Of a stretch of 41,795 nt of DNA, positions 32,350 to 41,204 are shown piece by piece; within the stretch, counting starts at the first letter, position 1, and each line of letters opens with the position of its first letter. This stretch comes from JADJOY01 sp046331705 [NCBI: bacterium] (GTDB taxonomy: Bacteria > JADJOY01): positions 1 to 41,795 of the forward strand of contig JAXLQJ010000061.1 of assembly GCA_046331705.1 (NCBI GenBank). Reading direction: 5' to 3'. The position numbers and the translations under genes are program-made. The notes beneath the pieces were generated by a model. The model saw nothing but the letters and a program-made list of their open reading frames with translations, ran no database searches and had not been told where the DNA came from.

Positions 32350-33069
32350 ATGCCTGACGACCGGACCTTCGAGCGACTACGCGAAGTCGTCGACGAGCTC
32401 GCCCGCAACGGCGAGATCTCGTCGCCACCCATCGTCCCGCGCCTCGCGCACGTGGTGCTCAACGTCCCCGACGTCGACGCGGCGCTCACGTTCTACGTCG
32501 GTTTCCTGGGCTACACGGTCACCGCCGTCGACCGGCAGCTCGGCGTGCATTTCCTCTCGGCGGGCGACGATCACCACACCATCGCCCTCGGCGAATGCCT
32601 GCCGCGCGGACCGCGCGCGCTGTGGCGCTGGCCACGCCTGGCGCCGCGACTCGCGCGGTTGCTGCGCGTCCGCTTCTCCGACGAACGCTCCGCGACCGGC
32701 AAGCGGCGCGTGCGACCGACGCTCGGCGCCGTCCGCATGGCGCTCAGGCCCGGGCTTCAGCACATCGGCTTGCGCGTGGCGAGCGAGGCCGAGCTGAGGC
32801 GCCTCTACGACACGCTGCGAGCGCGCGGCATCCGCGTTCAGTGGGCGGTGAACCACGGCGACATGATCAAGGGTCTCTACGTCCACGACGGCAACGGCAA
32901 CATGGTCGAGCTCTTCGTGGACGGGCCCCGCGGGCGCACCGTGCTCGATCTCGCCCGACGGGCGGGCGGATTCCACGCCTTTCAGCGCGTCGTCGCCCGC
33001 GTGGGCGCGCCCGACGAGCTGGCGAGCTTCGACCTCGATCCCGAGACCGAGCTCGCGCGAGGCTCGTGA
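32350..33069 (+). CDS. VOC-family protein (glyoxalase/extradiol dioxygenase-like)
   Basis: 239 aa, ATG 32350 with GAGGAG upstream. Two beta-alpha-beta-beta-beta modules: LAHVVLNVPDVDAALTFYVGFLGYTV with H34, and LQHIGLRVASEAELRRLYDTL with H138, ending NGNMVELFVDG with E187. H34/H138/E187 are in the positions of the metal ligands of VOC enzymes. A Lys/Arg-rich insertion (about 85-125) separates the modules. The single two-module unit is shorter than classical two-domain extradiol dioxygenases, so glyoxalase, isomerase or dioxygenase activity are all possible. 39 bases after the decarboxylase-like gene. Confidence 0.88.
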   Translation: MPDDRTFERLREVVDELARNGEISSPPIVPRLAHVVLNVPDVDAALTFYVGFLGYTVTAVDRQLGVHFLSAGDDHHTIALGECLPRGPRALWRWPRLAPRLARLLRVRFSDERSATGKRRVRPTLGAVRMALRPGLQHIGLRVASEAELRRLYDTLRARGIRVQWAVNHGDMIKGLYVHDGNGNMVELFVDGPRGRTVLDLARRAGGFHAFQRVVARVGAPDELASFDLDPETELARGS

Positions 33070-34118
33070 TGCCCGGATACGAAGAATTCACCGTCCCCTA
33101 CGCGCGCGTCGCGGACCGGACACTCGCGTTGCGCATCACGCGCCCCACCGGGCTCGGCGCGGGCCCTTTCCCGGTGCTGCTCGATTTCCACGGCGGCGCC
33201 TGGACCCATTTCGACCCGCGCGTGGACCTGGCGTGGTGTCGCGAGCTGGCGCGCGCCGGCGTGCTCAGCGCCTCGGTGGAGTTCCGGCTCGCGCCCGAGC
33301 ACCCGTGGCCGGCGTTCCTCGCCGACGCCCGCGCCGCGCTGCGTTGGGTCACGGCGCACGGCGCAGCGCTGGGCGCCGATCCCGCGCGGATGGGCACCAT
33401 CGGCGGCTCGACAGGCGGGTTCCTCGCGGTCCTCCTCGCGCTCTGCCCGCGGACCGAGGGCGAGACGCCGACGCCCGCCCTCGACACTCCCGACACGCTC
33501 GCGCCGGCGACGCCACGCGTCGCGATCGGCTTCTACCCGATCCTCGACGTGGTCGGCCGCTACCGGATGGTCCGCGGGGCGCACTTCTCGCCCACCGCGC
33601 GATTCCTGCGCGAACGAATCGGTCCGCCGCGGCGCGGCGCCGGCCGACACCTCGCCGCACCGATCGCGCGGCTCGAGCGCTTGCACGCGCTCAAGACGCG
33701 CCACGGCCGCGTGGGACGAAGCGTGGGCACCGCCGTGAACCGCGCGCTCGCGCTCGCGAGCCGGCTCGACTTCGTACGCCTCGCGGTCTTCGAGGAGCTG
33801 GCGGCGAATCACGAGGGTGCCTTCGCGTCGCTCGCCGCGATGCACGAAGCCTCGCCGCTGGCGCGGGTCGAGGAAGGCCGGTTCCAAGCCAAGCCGGCGA
33901 TCCTGGTGATCCAGGGCCGCGAGGACATCAACCTCACGCCGGCGATGAGTGAGCGCTTCGCGGACGCGTACCGACGCGCGGGCGGCGAGATCACCGTCGC
34001 GATCGAGCCCGGGTTCCCGCACGCGTTCGCGTCGATCCCGAGCGCCCAGTCGGATCGTGCCATCACCCGCACGCTCGCGTTCCTCGACGCCCAGCACCTC
34101 GTCCGGCCTCACGCCTGA
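33069..34118 (+). CDS. alpha/beta hydrolase, HSL-like
   Basis: 349 aa; the ATG overlaps the stop of the VOC gene (TGATG), so they are coupled. Oxyanion HGGAW (41-45), EFRLAPEHPWPAF, and a nucleophile elbow IGGSTGG with Ser114 in place of the usual GDSAGG. Asp in QGREDINLT and His in GFPHAF complete the triad. An insertion with Arg-rich helices (about 170-250) forms a cap. It may hydrolyse a lactone or ester produced by the earlier steps. No signal peptide; cytoplasmic. Confidence 0.88.
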   Translation: MPGYEEFTVPYARVADRTLALRITRPTGLGAGPFPVLLDFHGGAWTHFDPRVDLAWCRELARAGVLSASVEFRLAPEHPWPAFLADARAALRWVTAHGAALGADPARMGTIGGSTGGFLAVLLALCPRTEGETPTPALDTPDTLAPATPRVAIGFYPILDVVGRYRMVRGAHFSPTARFLRERIGPPRRGAGRHLAAPIARLERLHALKTRHGRVGRSVGTAVNRALALASRLDFVRLAVFEELAANHEGAFASLAAMHEASPLARVEEGRFQAKPAILVIQGREDINLTPAMSERFADAYRRAGGEITVAIEPGFPHAFASIPSAQSDRAITRTLAFLDAQHLVRPHA

Positions 34119-34148
34119 GCCGCGCAGGAGTCACGAAGGAGCCACGCC

Positions 34149-35048
34149 ATGCCTCGAGCCCATGCCTCGCATCGCCCGGCGCGCCGTGCTCGTCCCGCGG
34201 ACGTCGAGATCACGGTGCGCAAGCCCAGCTTCGACTTCAGCGACGTGCCCGCGTACTGGTTCGGCGGGAGCCCGTGGAAGACCCATTTCGGCACGGCCTT
34301 GATGCTGGTGTTCCCGAGCGGCGAGCGCTTCGTCGTGCAAGGCGTGCGCAGCTTCGAGCCAGCGCTCGCCGATCCGGCGCTGCGTCAGGACGTCGCGCGC
34401 TTCTGCGCCCAAGAGGGATTCCACAGCCGCGAGCACGGCAAGCTGAACCGATTCCTCTTCGAGCAAGGCTTCCCCGGTCTGCGCTGGTTCGAGCGGCTGC
34501 AGTCACGGACCATGAAGCGCATGTCGCGCCATCTGCCCAAGCGCTTCCAGCTGGCGCTGGCGGCCTCCATCGAGCACCTCACCTCGAGCTTCGGCCACCA
34601 GGCGCTCGCCACACGCGACGACCTGGAGCCCATGCACCCGGTGCTGCGCGAGCTTCTGATCTGGCACGCCATCGAAGAGATGGAGCACAAATCCGTGGCC
34701 TTCGACGTCCATCAGGCGACCGGCGGCTGGCATGCGACCCGCGTCGCCGGGCTCCTCCTGATCCTGCCCATGTTGCTCGCGGTGACCTACGCGATCTTCC
34801 TCTACCTGCTCGCCGCGGACGGTCGACTTCTCGACGGCCGCATGTGGAAGCGCGAGCTCCTCGACCGGCTGATCGCCGACGGCAAGCGGGTGCTCGCCGG
34901 CGCGCGCCCACGCGGGCTCTTCGGCGCCCTGCCCTACGACGTGATCGCCTTCTTGAGGCCCTCGTTCCATCCCTGGGACGTCGACGATCGCGCGCTCATC
35001 GCGAACAGCAAGCACTACGATCCGATGGCCGTGCTGCGCGCGAGGTGA
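34149..35048 (+). CDS. PF10118-type predicted di-iron metal-dependent hydrolase/oxygenase
   Basis: 299 aa. The family pattern is seen: EGFHSREH (E89, H92, E95, H96) and WHAIEEMEHKSVAFDV (E176, E177, H180), a ferritin-like arrangement of Glu and His able to bind two metals, with E142-H143 (IEHLTS) as a further candidate. One or two hydrophobic helices (about 198-220, LLLILPMLLAVTYAIFLYLL) suggest membrane association. PF10118 is annotated as a predicted metal-dependent hydrolase; the reaction is not established. Last gene of the TetR-controlled operon, 30 bases after the hydrolase. Convergent with the ATPase operon. Confidence 0.85.
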   Translation: MPRAHASHRPARRARPADVEITVRKPSFDFSDVPAYWFGGSPWKTHFGTALMLVFPSGERFVVQGVRSFEPALADPALRQDVARFCAQEGFHSREHGKLNRFLFEQGFPGLRWFERLQSRTMKRMSRHLPKRFQLALAASIEHLTSSFGHQALATRDDLEPMHPVLRELLIWHAIEEMEHKSVAFDVHQATGGWHATRVAGLLLILPMLLAVTYAIFLYLLAADGRLLDGRMWKRELLDRLIADGKRVLAGARPRGLFGALPYDVIAFLRPSFHPWDVDDRALIANSKHYDPMAVLRAR

Positions 35049-35063
35049 AGGCTCGGGATCGCC

Positions 35064-35087
35064 GCGGCTCCACGGTGCGCGAGCCGC
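35064..35087. terminator. small hairpin between convergent operons
   Basis: GCGGCTC (35064-35070) pairs with GAGCCGC (35081-35087) across a ten-base loop, in the 39-base gap between the PF10118 gene and the end of the ATPase operon. No U-run on either side; weak candidate. Confidence 0.35.
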
Positions 35088-35741
35088 TCAGCGCGCCGCC
35101 TGCGCGGGTCGACGATGGGCCAGCAGACGCTGCAAGCGCAGGTGTTCCTCGCGCTCGCGCTCGTCGAGCGTCCGCCGGATCGCGGCGAGGCGCGCGGTGA
35201 GCGCCGGGGTCACGCGGTACTCGAGGACGTTCACCTGACGCGAGGTGCGCGACACCGCCTCCCCGACCCGACGCAAGAGCGCCTCCCGCCCTGCCGCGTC
35301 GAGCAGCAACTCACCCAGACGCTCGATCTCGGTCGCCGCGGTCGCCGCGGCAGCGCCGAGCGCGGCCGGCGGCGTGCCGCGCGCCGCCAGCGTGCGGCGG
35401 AGCGCGGGACGGCCGACGATCTCGGCGACCGGAATCCCCCACACCCGGCCGTCGCGGATCTCGACGGCGAGCGAGCGTCCCGGCCAGCCGATCGCGCGCA
35501 GCCCTGCACAGCCTTCGTCGGCGAGCGCCGCCGCCAACGCCGGGTACGCGACCGCCGCCTGCTCGGCGATGGCCGTGCGCAGCTCGACCGCCGGCCGCGC
35601 CACCCGGAAGAGCTCGCTCACCAGCGCCTCGCGCTTGCGCCGCAACAGGCCCGACCCCTTGCGCACCCGCTCCAGGCGGCGCGCCGTCTGGACGAGGTTC
35701 TGGCGAGTCGCGGCGCCGGTGCGCGGAGTCGCCGCGCTCAC
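35088..35741 (-). CDS. atpD: V/A-type ATPase subunit D (central rotor stalk)
   Basis: 217 aa from GTG 35741, which overlaps the subunit B stop. Subunit D features: N-terminal LVQTARRLERVRKGSGLLRRKREALVSEL, a long basic helix that enters the A3B3 hexamer, and the C-terminal helix VSRTSRQVNVLEYRVTPALTARLAAIRRTLDEREREEHLRLQRL. The Ala-rich middle is less conserved. Last gene of the operon; it transmits rotation between the catalytic head and the membrane ring. Confidence 0.93.
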   Translation of the reverse strand: MSAATPRTGAATRQNLVQTARRLERVRKGSGLLRRKREALVSELFRVARPAVELRTAIAEQAAVAYPALAAALADEGCAGLRAIGWPGRSLAVEIRDGRVWGIPVAEIVGRPALRRTLAARGTPPAALGAAAATAATEIERLGELLLDAAGREALLRRVGEAVSRTSRQVNVLEYRVTPALTARLAAIRRTLDEREREEHLRLQRLLAHRRPAQAAR

Positions 35742-37171
35742 GGGACCGCTCCCGCGGCGTCGACGGCGGCGGTCGCGGCGGCGCGCGCGGCGCGATCCGC
35801 ACGGCGCGCCTCCCAGGTCGAGTCGCGAATCCGGATCAGGTCGTCGCGATCGAGGGTCTCGAGCAGCCGCCAGCCGGTCTCGATGGTCTCGCCGATCGTG
35901 CGCCGCGCTCCGGCCTGGCCCACCAGCTCCGCCTCGAAGCGATCGGCGAACGCGAGCGCGCGGCGATCGGCGTCGGCGAGCCCCGCCTCGCCGACGATCG
36001 CCGCCATCAGACGGGCCTCGCGGCCCTGGGTGTAGCTCGCGTAGAGCTGGTCGGCCCAATCGCGGTGCTCGGCCACCGTGTGCGACGCACCGATGCCAGA
36101 GTTCATGAGTCGCGACAACGACGGCAGCACGTCGATCGGCGGCGACACGCCACGCCGGTGCAGCTCGGGGCTGAGCACCAGCTGGCCCTCGGTGATGTAG
36201 CCGGTGAGGTCCGGGATGGGGTGGGTCATGTCGTTGTCGAGCATCGTGAGGATCGGCAGCTGGGTCACCGAGCCGGGCCTGCCGTCGAGGATGCCGGCGC
36301 GCTCGAGGAGCGCCGCGAGATCCGTGTACATCGAGCCGGGGTAGCCGCGGCGGCCGGGGATCTCCTCGCGCGCGGTGGCCAGCTCGCGCAAGGTCTCGCA
36401 GTAGTGCGCGAGGTCCGCCATCACCACCAGCACGTGCAAGCCCGCGTGGAATGCGAGGAACTCGGCCTGAGCGAGGGCCACCCGCGGCGCCAGGATGCGT
36501 TCGATCGAGGGGTCGCGGGTCTCGTTGAGATAGAGGACCGCGCGCGCCAGTGCTCCCGAGCGCTCGAAGCGCTCGAGGAACGTCTGCGTCTCGCGGGTGG
36601 TGATGCCCATGCCCACGAACACCACGGCGAAGGGCTCGCCGCGGGGCGCGCGCGCACCCTCCACGATCTGCGCCGCCAGCTCGAGCCCCGGCAGGCCGGC
36701 CCCGGAAAAGACCGGCAGCTTCTGGCCGCGCACCAGCGTGTTGAGCCCGTCGATGGCCGAGATCCCGGTCTCGATGAAATCGCACGGCTTGGCGCGGCGC
36801 GCCGGATTCATCGGCGCGCCTTGGACCGAGCGCAGCTCTTCGCCGACGGGCGGCGGCAGCCCGTCGCGGGGACGGCCGGCGCCGTCCAGCACGCGCCCGA
36901 GAAGCTCGCGCCCCACGGGCACGGACGCCACCTCGCCGGTGAGCACGACGTCGCAGCGCGCGGGCGCCAGACCGAGCGTGTCGTCGAGGACTTGCACGAC
37001 GGTCAGCGCCTCGCCCGCGTCGATGACCTGCCCGCGGCGCGCGGCCTGGCCCGGCATCGCGATCGTCACCCATTCGCCGAGGGCCACGCGGCGCGTGCCG
37101 CGCAGGAAGAGCAGCGGCCCCGACGACCCCGAGGCGCCGTGGTACGTGCGCGGCGGCAACGGACCGATCAC
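35738..37171 (-). CDS. atpB: V/A-type ATPase subunit B (non-catalytic nucleotide-binding)
   Basis: 477 aa from GTG 37171, overlapping the subunit A stop. Hallmarks of B: GRVLDGAGRP, FIETGISAIDGLNTLVRGQKLPVFSGAGLPG (a degenerate P-loop, as expected), VFVGMGITTRE, YLNETRDPSIERILAPRVAL, EEIPGRRGYPGSMYTDLA, QLPILTMLDNDMTHPIPDLTGYITEGQ and PSLSRLMNSGIG. It alternates with A in the cytoplasmic hexamer. The last 20 residues are Ala-rich. Confidence 0.97.
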   Translation of the reverse strand: MIGPLPPRTYHGASGSSGPLLFLRGTRRVALGEWVTIAMPGQAARRGQVIDAGEALTVVQVLDDTLGLAPARCDVVLTGEVASVPVGRELLGRVLDGAGRPRDGLPPPVGEELRSVQGAPMNPARRAKPCDFIETGISAIDGLNTLVRGQKLPVFSGAGLPGLELAAQIVEGARAPRGEPFAVVFVGMGITTRETQTFLERFERSGALARAVLYLNETRDPSIERILAPRVALAQAEFLAFHAGLHVLVVMADLAHYCETLRELATAREEIPGRRGYPGSMYTDLAALLERAGILDGRPGSVTQLPILTMLDNDMTHPIPDLTGYITEGQLVLSPELHRRGVSPPIDVLPSLSRLMNSGIGASHTVAEHRDWADQLYASYTQGREARLMAAIVGEAGLADADRRALAFADRFEAELVGQAGARRTIGETIETGWRLLETLDRDDLIRIRDSTWEARRADRAARAAATAAVDAAGAVP

Positions 37172-38961
37172 GGCGCCGCCTGCGCAGCCGCCTGTGCCGG
37201 CGGCGCCGCCGCGCCAGCGCCGAGCGCGTCGATCGCTGCCGCCGCGCGCGCCGCGCGTTCCTCGATCTCGGCGAGCGGCGCGAGGCGGATCGCCGCCAGC
37301 ATGCGCCTGAGCGGCCCGAGCTCGAGCGCGTCGAAGCGCACGCCACCCTGAATTCGCTCCGCGGCAACCCGATGCGCGCGCACCACCAGCTCCGCGAGGC
37401 GGCTGGTCTTCGCGGGCGGCGAGGCCGCGTCGTGGGGATCGAAGGCGCTCTGTCCGAGCACCACGTCGCGCGCCAGCCGCGCCGTCTCGAGCAGCAAGCG
37501 GTCCTGGTCCTGGAGCGCATCGGGCCCGACCAGCCCGGCGATGTCGAGGACCTCGCGGCCGCGACCGAGCAGCGCCAGCAGCTCGCGCCGCAGCTCGCTC
37601 CACTGCGCGGCGCCGCGCGCGGCGAACCACGGGCCGAGCCGCTCCGCGTACGCCGAGTAGCTGGTCTCCCAATCCACCGCGGGGAACTGGCGCTGGTGCG
37701 CGAGCGCGGGATCGAGCGCCCACAAGGCACCCGCGACCCGCAGCGTCGCCTGCGTCACCGGCTCGGCCAGGTCGCCGCCAGGAGGCGAGACCGCGGCGAT
37801 CAGGGTCACCGAGCCGGTCCGCGGCTGCGCGCCGCCGCACGCCTCGACGCGCCCCGCGCGCTCGTAGAACTGACCGATGCGATTGCCGAGATACGTCGGA
37901 TAACCCTCCTCGCCCGGCATCTCGGCGAGACGCGCGCCGATCTCGCGCAGCGCTTCCGCCCAGCGCGACAGGCTGTCGGCGAGCATCAGCACCCGGTAGC
38001 CCTGATCGCGGTAGTACTCCGCGATCGTCATGCCCAGGTACACGGACGCTTCCCGCGCCGCCACCGGCATGTTCGAGGTGTTCACCACCATCACCGTGCG
38101 GTCGAGGATCGAGCGCTGCGTGGTCGGATCGACGAGCTTGGGGAACTCCTGAAGCACCTCGGACATCTCGTTGCCGCGCTCGCCGCAACCGACGTAGACG
38201 ACCACGTCCGCGTCGGCGTGCTTGGCGAGCGAATGCTCGATCACGGTCTTGCCGGTGCCGAACCCGCCCGGCACCGCCACCGAGCCGCCCTCGGCCACCG
38301 GGAAGAAGAGGTCGAAGACCCGCTGCCGCGTGACCAGCGGCCGATCTCCCGGCAACCGTCGCGCGACCGGCCGCGGCTCGCGCACCGGCCATCCGTGGGC
38401 GAGCGCCAGCGGCGTGCCATCGGCGAGATGGCCGATCGCTTCGTGGACGGTGTACGACCCCGCCGCCAGATCGGCGATCACCCCGCTCGTCCGCGGCGGC
38501 ACCAGCACCCGGTGCTCGAACCCGCCGCGCTCGATCACGGTTCCGAGAACGTCGCCGCCGCGGACGCTCGCACCCGCAGCAGCGAGCGGCAGGAACGAGA
38601 AACGCGCGGCGCCGTCGAGGGTGGCCGCCCGCGCGCCGGGCTCGATGAAGGCGCCCATGGTGGCCGCCAGCACAGGCAACGGCCTGCCGACGCCGTCGAG
38701 GATCGAACCCAAGAGCCCCGGACCGAGCTGCGCCGCGAGCGTCTGCCCGGTCCCTTCCACCGGCTCTCCGGTGGCGAGCCCCGAGGTGTCCTCGTAGACC
38801 TGGAGGGTGGCGGTCGCCTCGTGGATGCGCACCACCTCGCCGAGCAAGCCGCGCGCGCCGACGCGCACCAGCTCGTAGAGCGCGGCGCCCCGCATCGGCT
38901 CCGCCTCGGCGAGCGGCCCCGCCACGCGGACGAGGCGCGCGGCTTCGTCGGCGCGGGTCAT
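37168..38961 (-). CDS. atpA: V/A-type ATPase subunit A (catalytic)
   Basis: 597 aa from ATG 38961, overlapping the subunit F stop. Catalytic subunit: Walker A PGGFGTGKT (231-239), GCGERGNEM with the catalytic Glu261, the V-type non-homologous insertion (about 110-200), ADSLSRWAEALREI, EEGYPTYLGNRIGQFYERAGR, GSVTLIAAVSPPGGDLAEPVTQ and WALDPALAHQRQFPAVDW. An intact P-loop separates it from subunit B. The C-terminus is Ala-rich. Direction (synthesis or hydrolysis) cannot be told from sequence. Confidence 0.97.
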   Translation of the reverse strand: MTRADEAARLVRVAGPLAEAEPMRGAALYELVRVGARGLLGEVVRIHEATATLQVYEDTSGLATGEPVEGTGQTLAAQLGPGLLGSILDGVGRPLPVLAATMGAFIEPGARAATLDGAARFSFLPLAAAGASVRGGDVLGTVIERGGFEHRVLVPPRTSGVIADLAAGSYTVHEAIGHLADGTPLALAHGWPVREPRPVARRLPGDRPLVTRQRVFDLFFPVAEGGSVAVPGGFGTGKTVIEHSLAKHADADVVVYVGCGERGNEMSEVLQEFPKLVDPTTQRSILDRTVMVVNTSNMPVAAREASVYLGMTIAEYYRDQGYRVLMLADSLSRWAEALREIGARLAEMPGEEGYPTYLGNRIGQFYERAGRVEACGGAQPRTGSVTLIAAVSPPGGDLAEPVTQATLRVAGALWALDPALAHQRQFPAVDWETSYSAYAERLGPWFAARGAAQWSELRRELLALLGRGREVLDIAGLVGPDALQDQDRLLLETARLARDVVLGQSAFDPHDAASPPAKTSRLAELVVRAHRVAAERIQGGVRFDALELGPLRRMLAAIRLAPLAEIEERAARAAAAIDALGAGAAAPPAQAAAQAAP

Positions 38962-39287
38962 CCCAGCCTCACGCGATAGCCGATCGCCTGACGCAACAGC
39001 TCGACCACGAACGCCTCGGGCCCACTGGTGGCGGGGCGAAAGCTCGGTCCCGGGAATGGCACGACCAAAGGCAGCGAGCGGCGGGCGATCTCGCGCGCGG
39101 CCGCGGGATCGAGCGCCGCGTAGACCTCGTCCTCGACCAGCACCACGCCGAGGGTGGGATCGGCGAGCATGTCGCTCAGCACCCGCGCGCCGGCCGCCGC
39201 GTCCTCGACCTCGCACGTGGCGAGGCCGGCGAGCGCGAACCCGGCGCTCACCGCTGGACGGCCGACGACCACGACCCCCTTCGCCAT
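38958..39287 (-). CDS. atpF: V/A-type ATPase subunit F
   Basis: 109 aa, Rossmann-like small rotor subunit: GVVVVGRPAVSAGFALAGL at the start, VVLVEDEVYAAL in the middle and LPLVVPFPGPSF, followed by a basic-hydrophobic C-terminal helix. Length is normal for the family (about 100-110). Placed between C and A with 4 bases before it and an overlap after it, as in Thermus. Confidence 0.9.
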   Translation of the reverse strand: MAKGVVVVGRPAVSAGFALAGLATCEVEDAAAGARVLSDMLADPTLGVVLVEDEVYAALDPAAAREIARRSLPLVVPFPGPSFRPATSGPEAFVVELLRQAIGYRVRLG

Positions 39288-39291
39288 CGCC

Positions 39292-40362
39292 TCAGACCTC
39301 GGTCAGCCCCGCGCGCCGAATCTCGGGCGGCACGCCGAGCGCGATGCCCCAGATGAGCGCGCGCAGGTTGCGTACCTCGTTGCGCAGCGCGAGAAAGAAG
39401 AGCGCCACCCGCGCCGGCCCGATCGGCGCGCTCACGACGCGGCCCCGCAGGATGCGCGCGCGCCGCGCCGCCAGCGCCGTCTCGAGCGTCACGGGATCGC
39501 CGGCCGCGCCGCGCACCGCCGCGGCCAGGCCACGATCGCGGCGCTCGCACGCGGACGCGAGGATCGCGCTCGCGTCGCTGGCCTCCGCGGCGCTCGCCGC
39601 CGCGACGAAGGCCGCGCGATCGAGCACCGCACCGCCCTCGACGAACGCGCGTGGCGCGTCGACGTCGTGACCCTCGGCGGCGAGACGCAGCGCCGCCTGG
39701 AGATTGCTCGCGTCGACGATCTCGGCGACCAACGCGGTGAGCGGTTCGCCGACGCGCGCCGCCCCGAGCGTCGCCGAGCGGGCAAACGCATCGACCAGCG
39801 CCGCTTCCACGCGGAAGAGATCGGGCTCCGCGCCCTCGCTCACCACCGGCGCCAGCGCGGCGCCGAACGGATGGCGCCACGCCACCAGCAGCGCCACGAT
39901 TCGCGCCGGCCGCGGCTCGCGGGCGAGAAGCTCGAGGGCGCGATTCGGCAAGCCGGGCGTGGGCACCAGGCCGGCGAGACGGCTCTCCGCGGGCGCACCG
40001 ACCACCGCGCCACGAATCAGCGCGCGCACGCTGCGCAGATCCTCGGCATCCAGGAACACCGCGAGCGCGTCGCGCGCTCCGTCGACGTCGAGCCAGCGCG
40101 CCAGCGTGCCGATCGCGTGCGCCGCGTGTCGCCGCACGGCCAGCTCGAGGCCGAGCGCCGTGGGACGCGCGGGTGCCGCGCTCGCTCCCGGCACCGCACG
40201 AGGCGCCGACGAGCCGGCTTCGGCCACGGGGATCCCTGCGCGCGCGAGGCGCGCCGCAAGCGCCGGTAGATCGGGGGCCTCCGCGAGCTCGTCGAGGGCG
40301 CGCCGATCGAGGCGACGAGCCATGAGCCCGGCGGCGCGGGTCGCGACGGCCTCCCAGCGCAT
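39292..40362 (-). CDS. atpC: V/A-type ATPase subunit C (rotor-ring adaptor)
   Basis: 356 aa from ATG 40362 (a GTG one codon upstream is equally possible). All-helical, Ala/Arg-rich, with ARWLDVDGARDALAVFLDAEDLRSVRALIRGAV and FLALRNEVRNLRALIWGIALGVPPEIRRAGL, the typical C-subunit ending. Sequence conservation in this subunit is low, so the call also leans on gene position between E and F. It couples the central stalk to the membrane c-ring. Confidence 0.85.
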   Translation of the reverse strand: MRWEAVATRAAGLMARRLDRRALDELAEAPDLPALAARLARAGIPVAEAGSSAPRAVPGASAAPARPTALGLELAVRRHAAHAIGTLARWLDVDGARDALAVFLDAEDLRSVRALIRGAVVGAPAESRLAGLVPTPGLPNRALELLAREPRPARIVALLVAWRHPFGAALAPVVSEGAEPDLFRVEAALVDAFARSATLGAARVGEPLTALVAEIVDASNLQAALRLAAEGHDVDAPRAFVEGGAVLDRAAFVAAASAAEASDASAILASACERRDRGLAAAVRGAAGDPVTLETALAARRARILRGRVVSAPIGPARVALFFLALRNEVRNLRALIWGIALGVPPEIRRAGLTEV

Positions 40363-40949
40363 CACGGCGCCTCGCTCGCCACGCGCGCGGCGATCGCCGG
40401 CAGCAGCGCCGCGCGCGACCGGACCAACCGCGCCTCCAGCGTCGCGTCGATCTCGAACGAGCCGTCGACGGCTTGCACCCGAGCGCCGGTGCCCGCCCCC
40501 GCGTCCGCCTCGATCCGCACCCCGCGGCGACCCGCGAAGCGCTCCCCGAGCGCGGCGACGAGCTCGGGCGAAGCGCGCACGAGCACCGCGGCCTCGCCGG
40601 CGCAGTCGATCGCATCGCCGACGGCGGCGGCCACCCGCTCGCGACTCGCAGTGCTCGCCAGCAGCTCGGGCAGTCGTTGCCGCGCCAGCTCCATCACCCG
40701 CTCGAGGGCCTCGGCGCGCGCCGCGAGCACCCTGCTCTCGGCGCCGTGTCGCGCGGCGGCGATCGCCTGCCGAGATTCGGCGCGCAGCTGCTGCTCGCTC
40801 GCAGCGAGCCTGCGCTCGCGCTGACGTCGGCACTCGGCGGCGGCGGACGCGCGGATCCGCGCCGCGTCCTCTTCCGCGGCGCGCACCACCGCGGCGGCGC
40901 GCTCGTCGGTCTCGCGCTCGAGCGCCGCGAGTAATCGATCGAGAGCCAT
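40362..40949 (-). CDS. atpE: V/A-type ATPase subunit E (peripheral stalk)
   Basis: 195 aa. The first 110 residues form a long charged helix suited to a coiled coil with subunit G (RAAAVVRAAEEDAARIRASAAAE and so on), followed by a small globular end (VLVRASPELVAALGERF, VDGSFEIDATLEARL) that contacts the head. Typical E length. It overlaps the C gene end and starts 10 bases after K. Its partner G is not in the window. Confidence 0.9.
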   Translation of the reverse strand: MALDRLLAALERETDERAAAVVRAAEEDAARIRASAAAECRRQRERRLAASEQQLRAESRQAIAAARHGAESRVLAARAEALERVMELARQRLPELLASTASRERVAAAVGDAIDCAGEAAVLVRASPELVAALGERFAGRRGVRIEADAGAGTGARVQAVDGSFEIDATLEARLVRSRAALLPAIAARVASEAP

Positions 40950-40959
40950 GACGTCCTCG

Positions 40960-41184
40960 TCAGCCCGCGCCGCCGCGCAGCAGGATCATGAGCGCCACGA
41001 CGAAGCCGAGGATCACCATCGTCTCGGGGATGGCGAGGAGGATGATCGCGGTGGTGCTGAGCTCGGGCTTCTCGGCGAGGCTCGCCGCCGCGGCGGGACC
41101 GATCCGGGATTGGGCCCACGCCGTCGCCAGCGCCGGCACGGCGATCGCGACCGCTGCACTCAACACGATGGCCAAGGTCTCCAT
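40960..41184 (-). CDS. atpK: V/A-type ATPase subunit K (c-ring proteolipid)
   Basis: 74 aa from ATG 41184, chosen because AAGGAG lies six bases upstream; a longer frame to 41208 lacks such a site. Two membrane helices: METLAIVLSAAVAIAVPALATAWAQ and TTAIILLAIPETMVILGFVVALMILL. The second helix carries the PET motif with the ion-carrying Glu. A Gln in the first helix end (AWAQSRIG) may or may not join the binding site, so proton versus sodium use is open. It is a short, two-helix (8-kDa type) proteolipid, not the duplicated four-helix form. Confidence 0.92.
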   Translation of the reverse strand: METLAIVLSAAVAIAVPALATAWAQSRIGPAAAASLAEKPELSTTAIILLAIPETMVILGFVVALMILLRGGAG

Positions 41185-41204
41185 GAGCAGCTCCTTCGTC
41201 CTCG

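Noticed and set aside
36065-38979. Plus-strand open frames antisense to ATPase subunits A and B
   Set aside because: Shadows; the minus-strand frames are unmistakable ATPase subunits.
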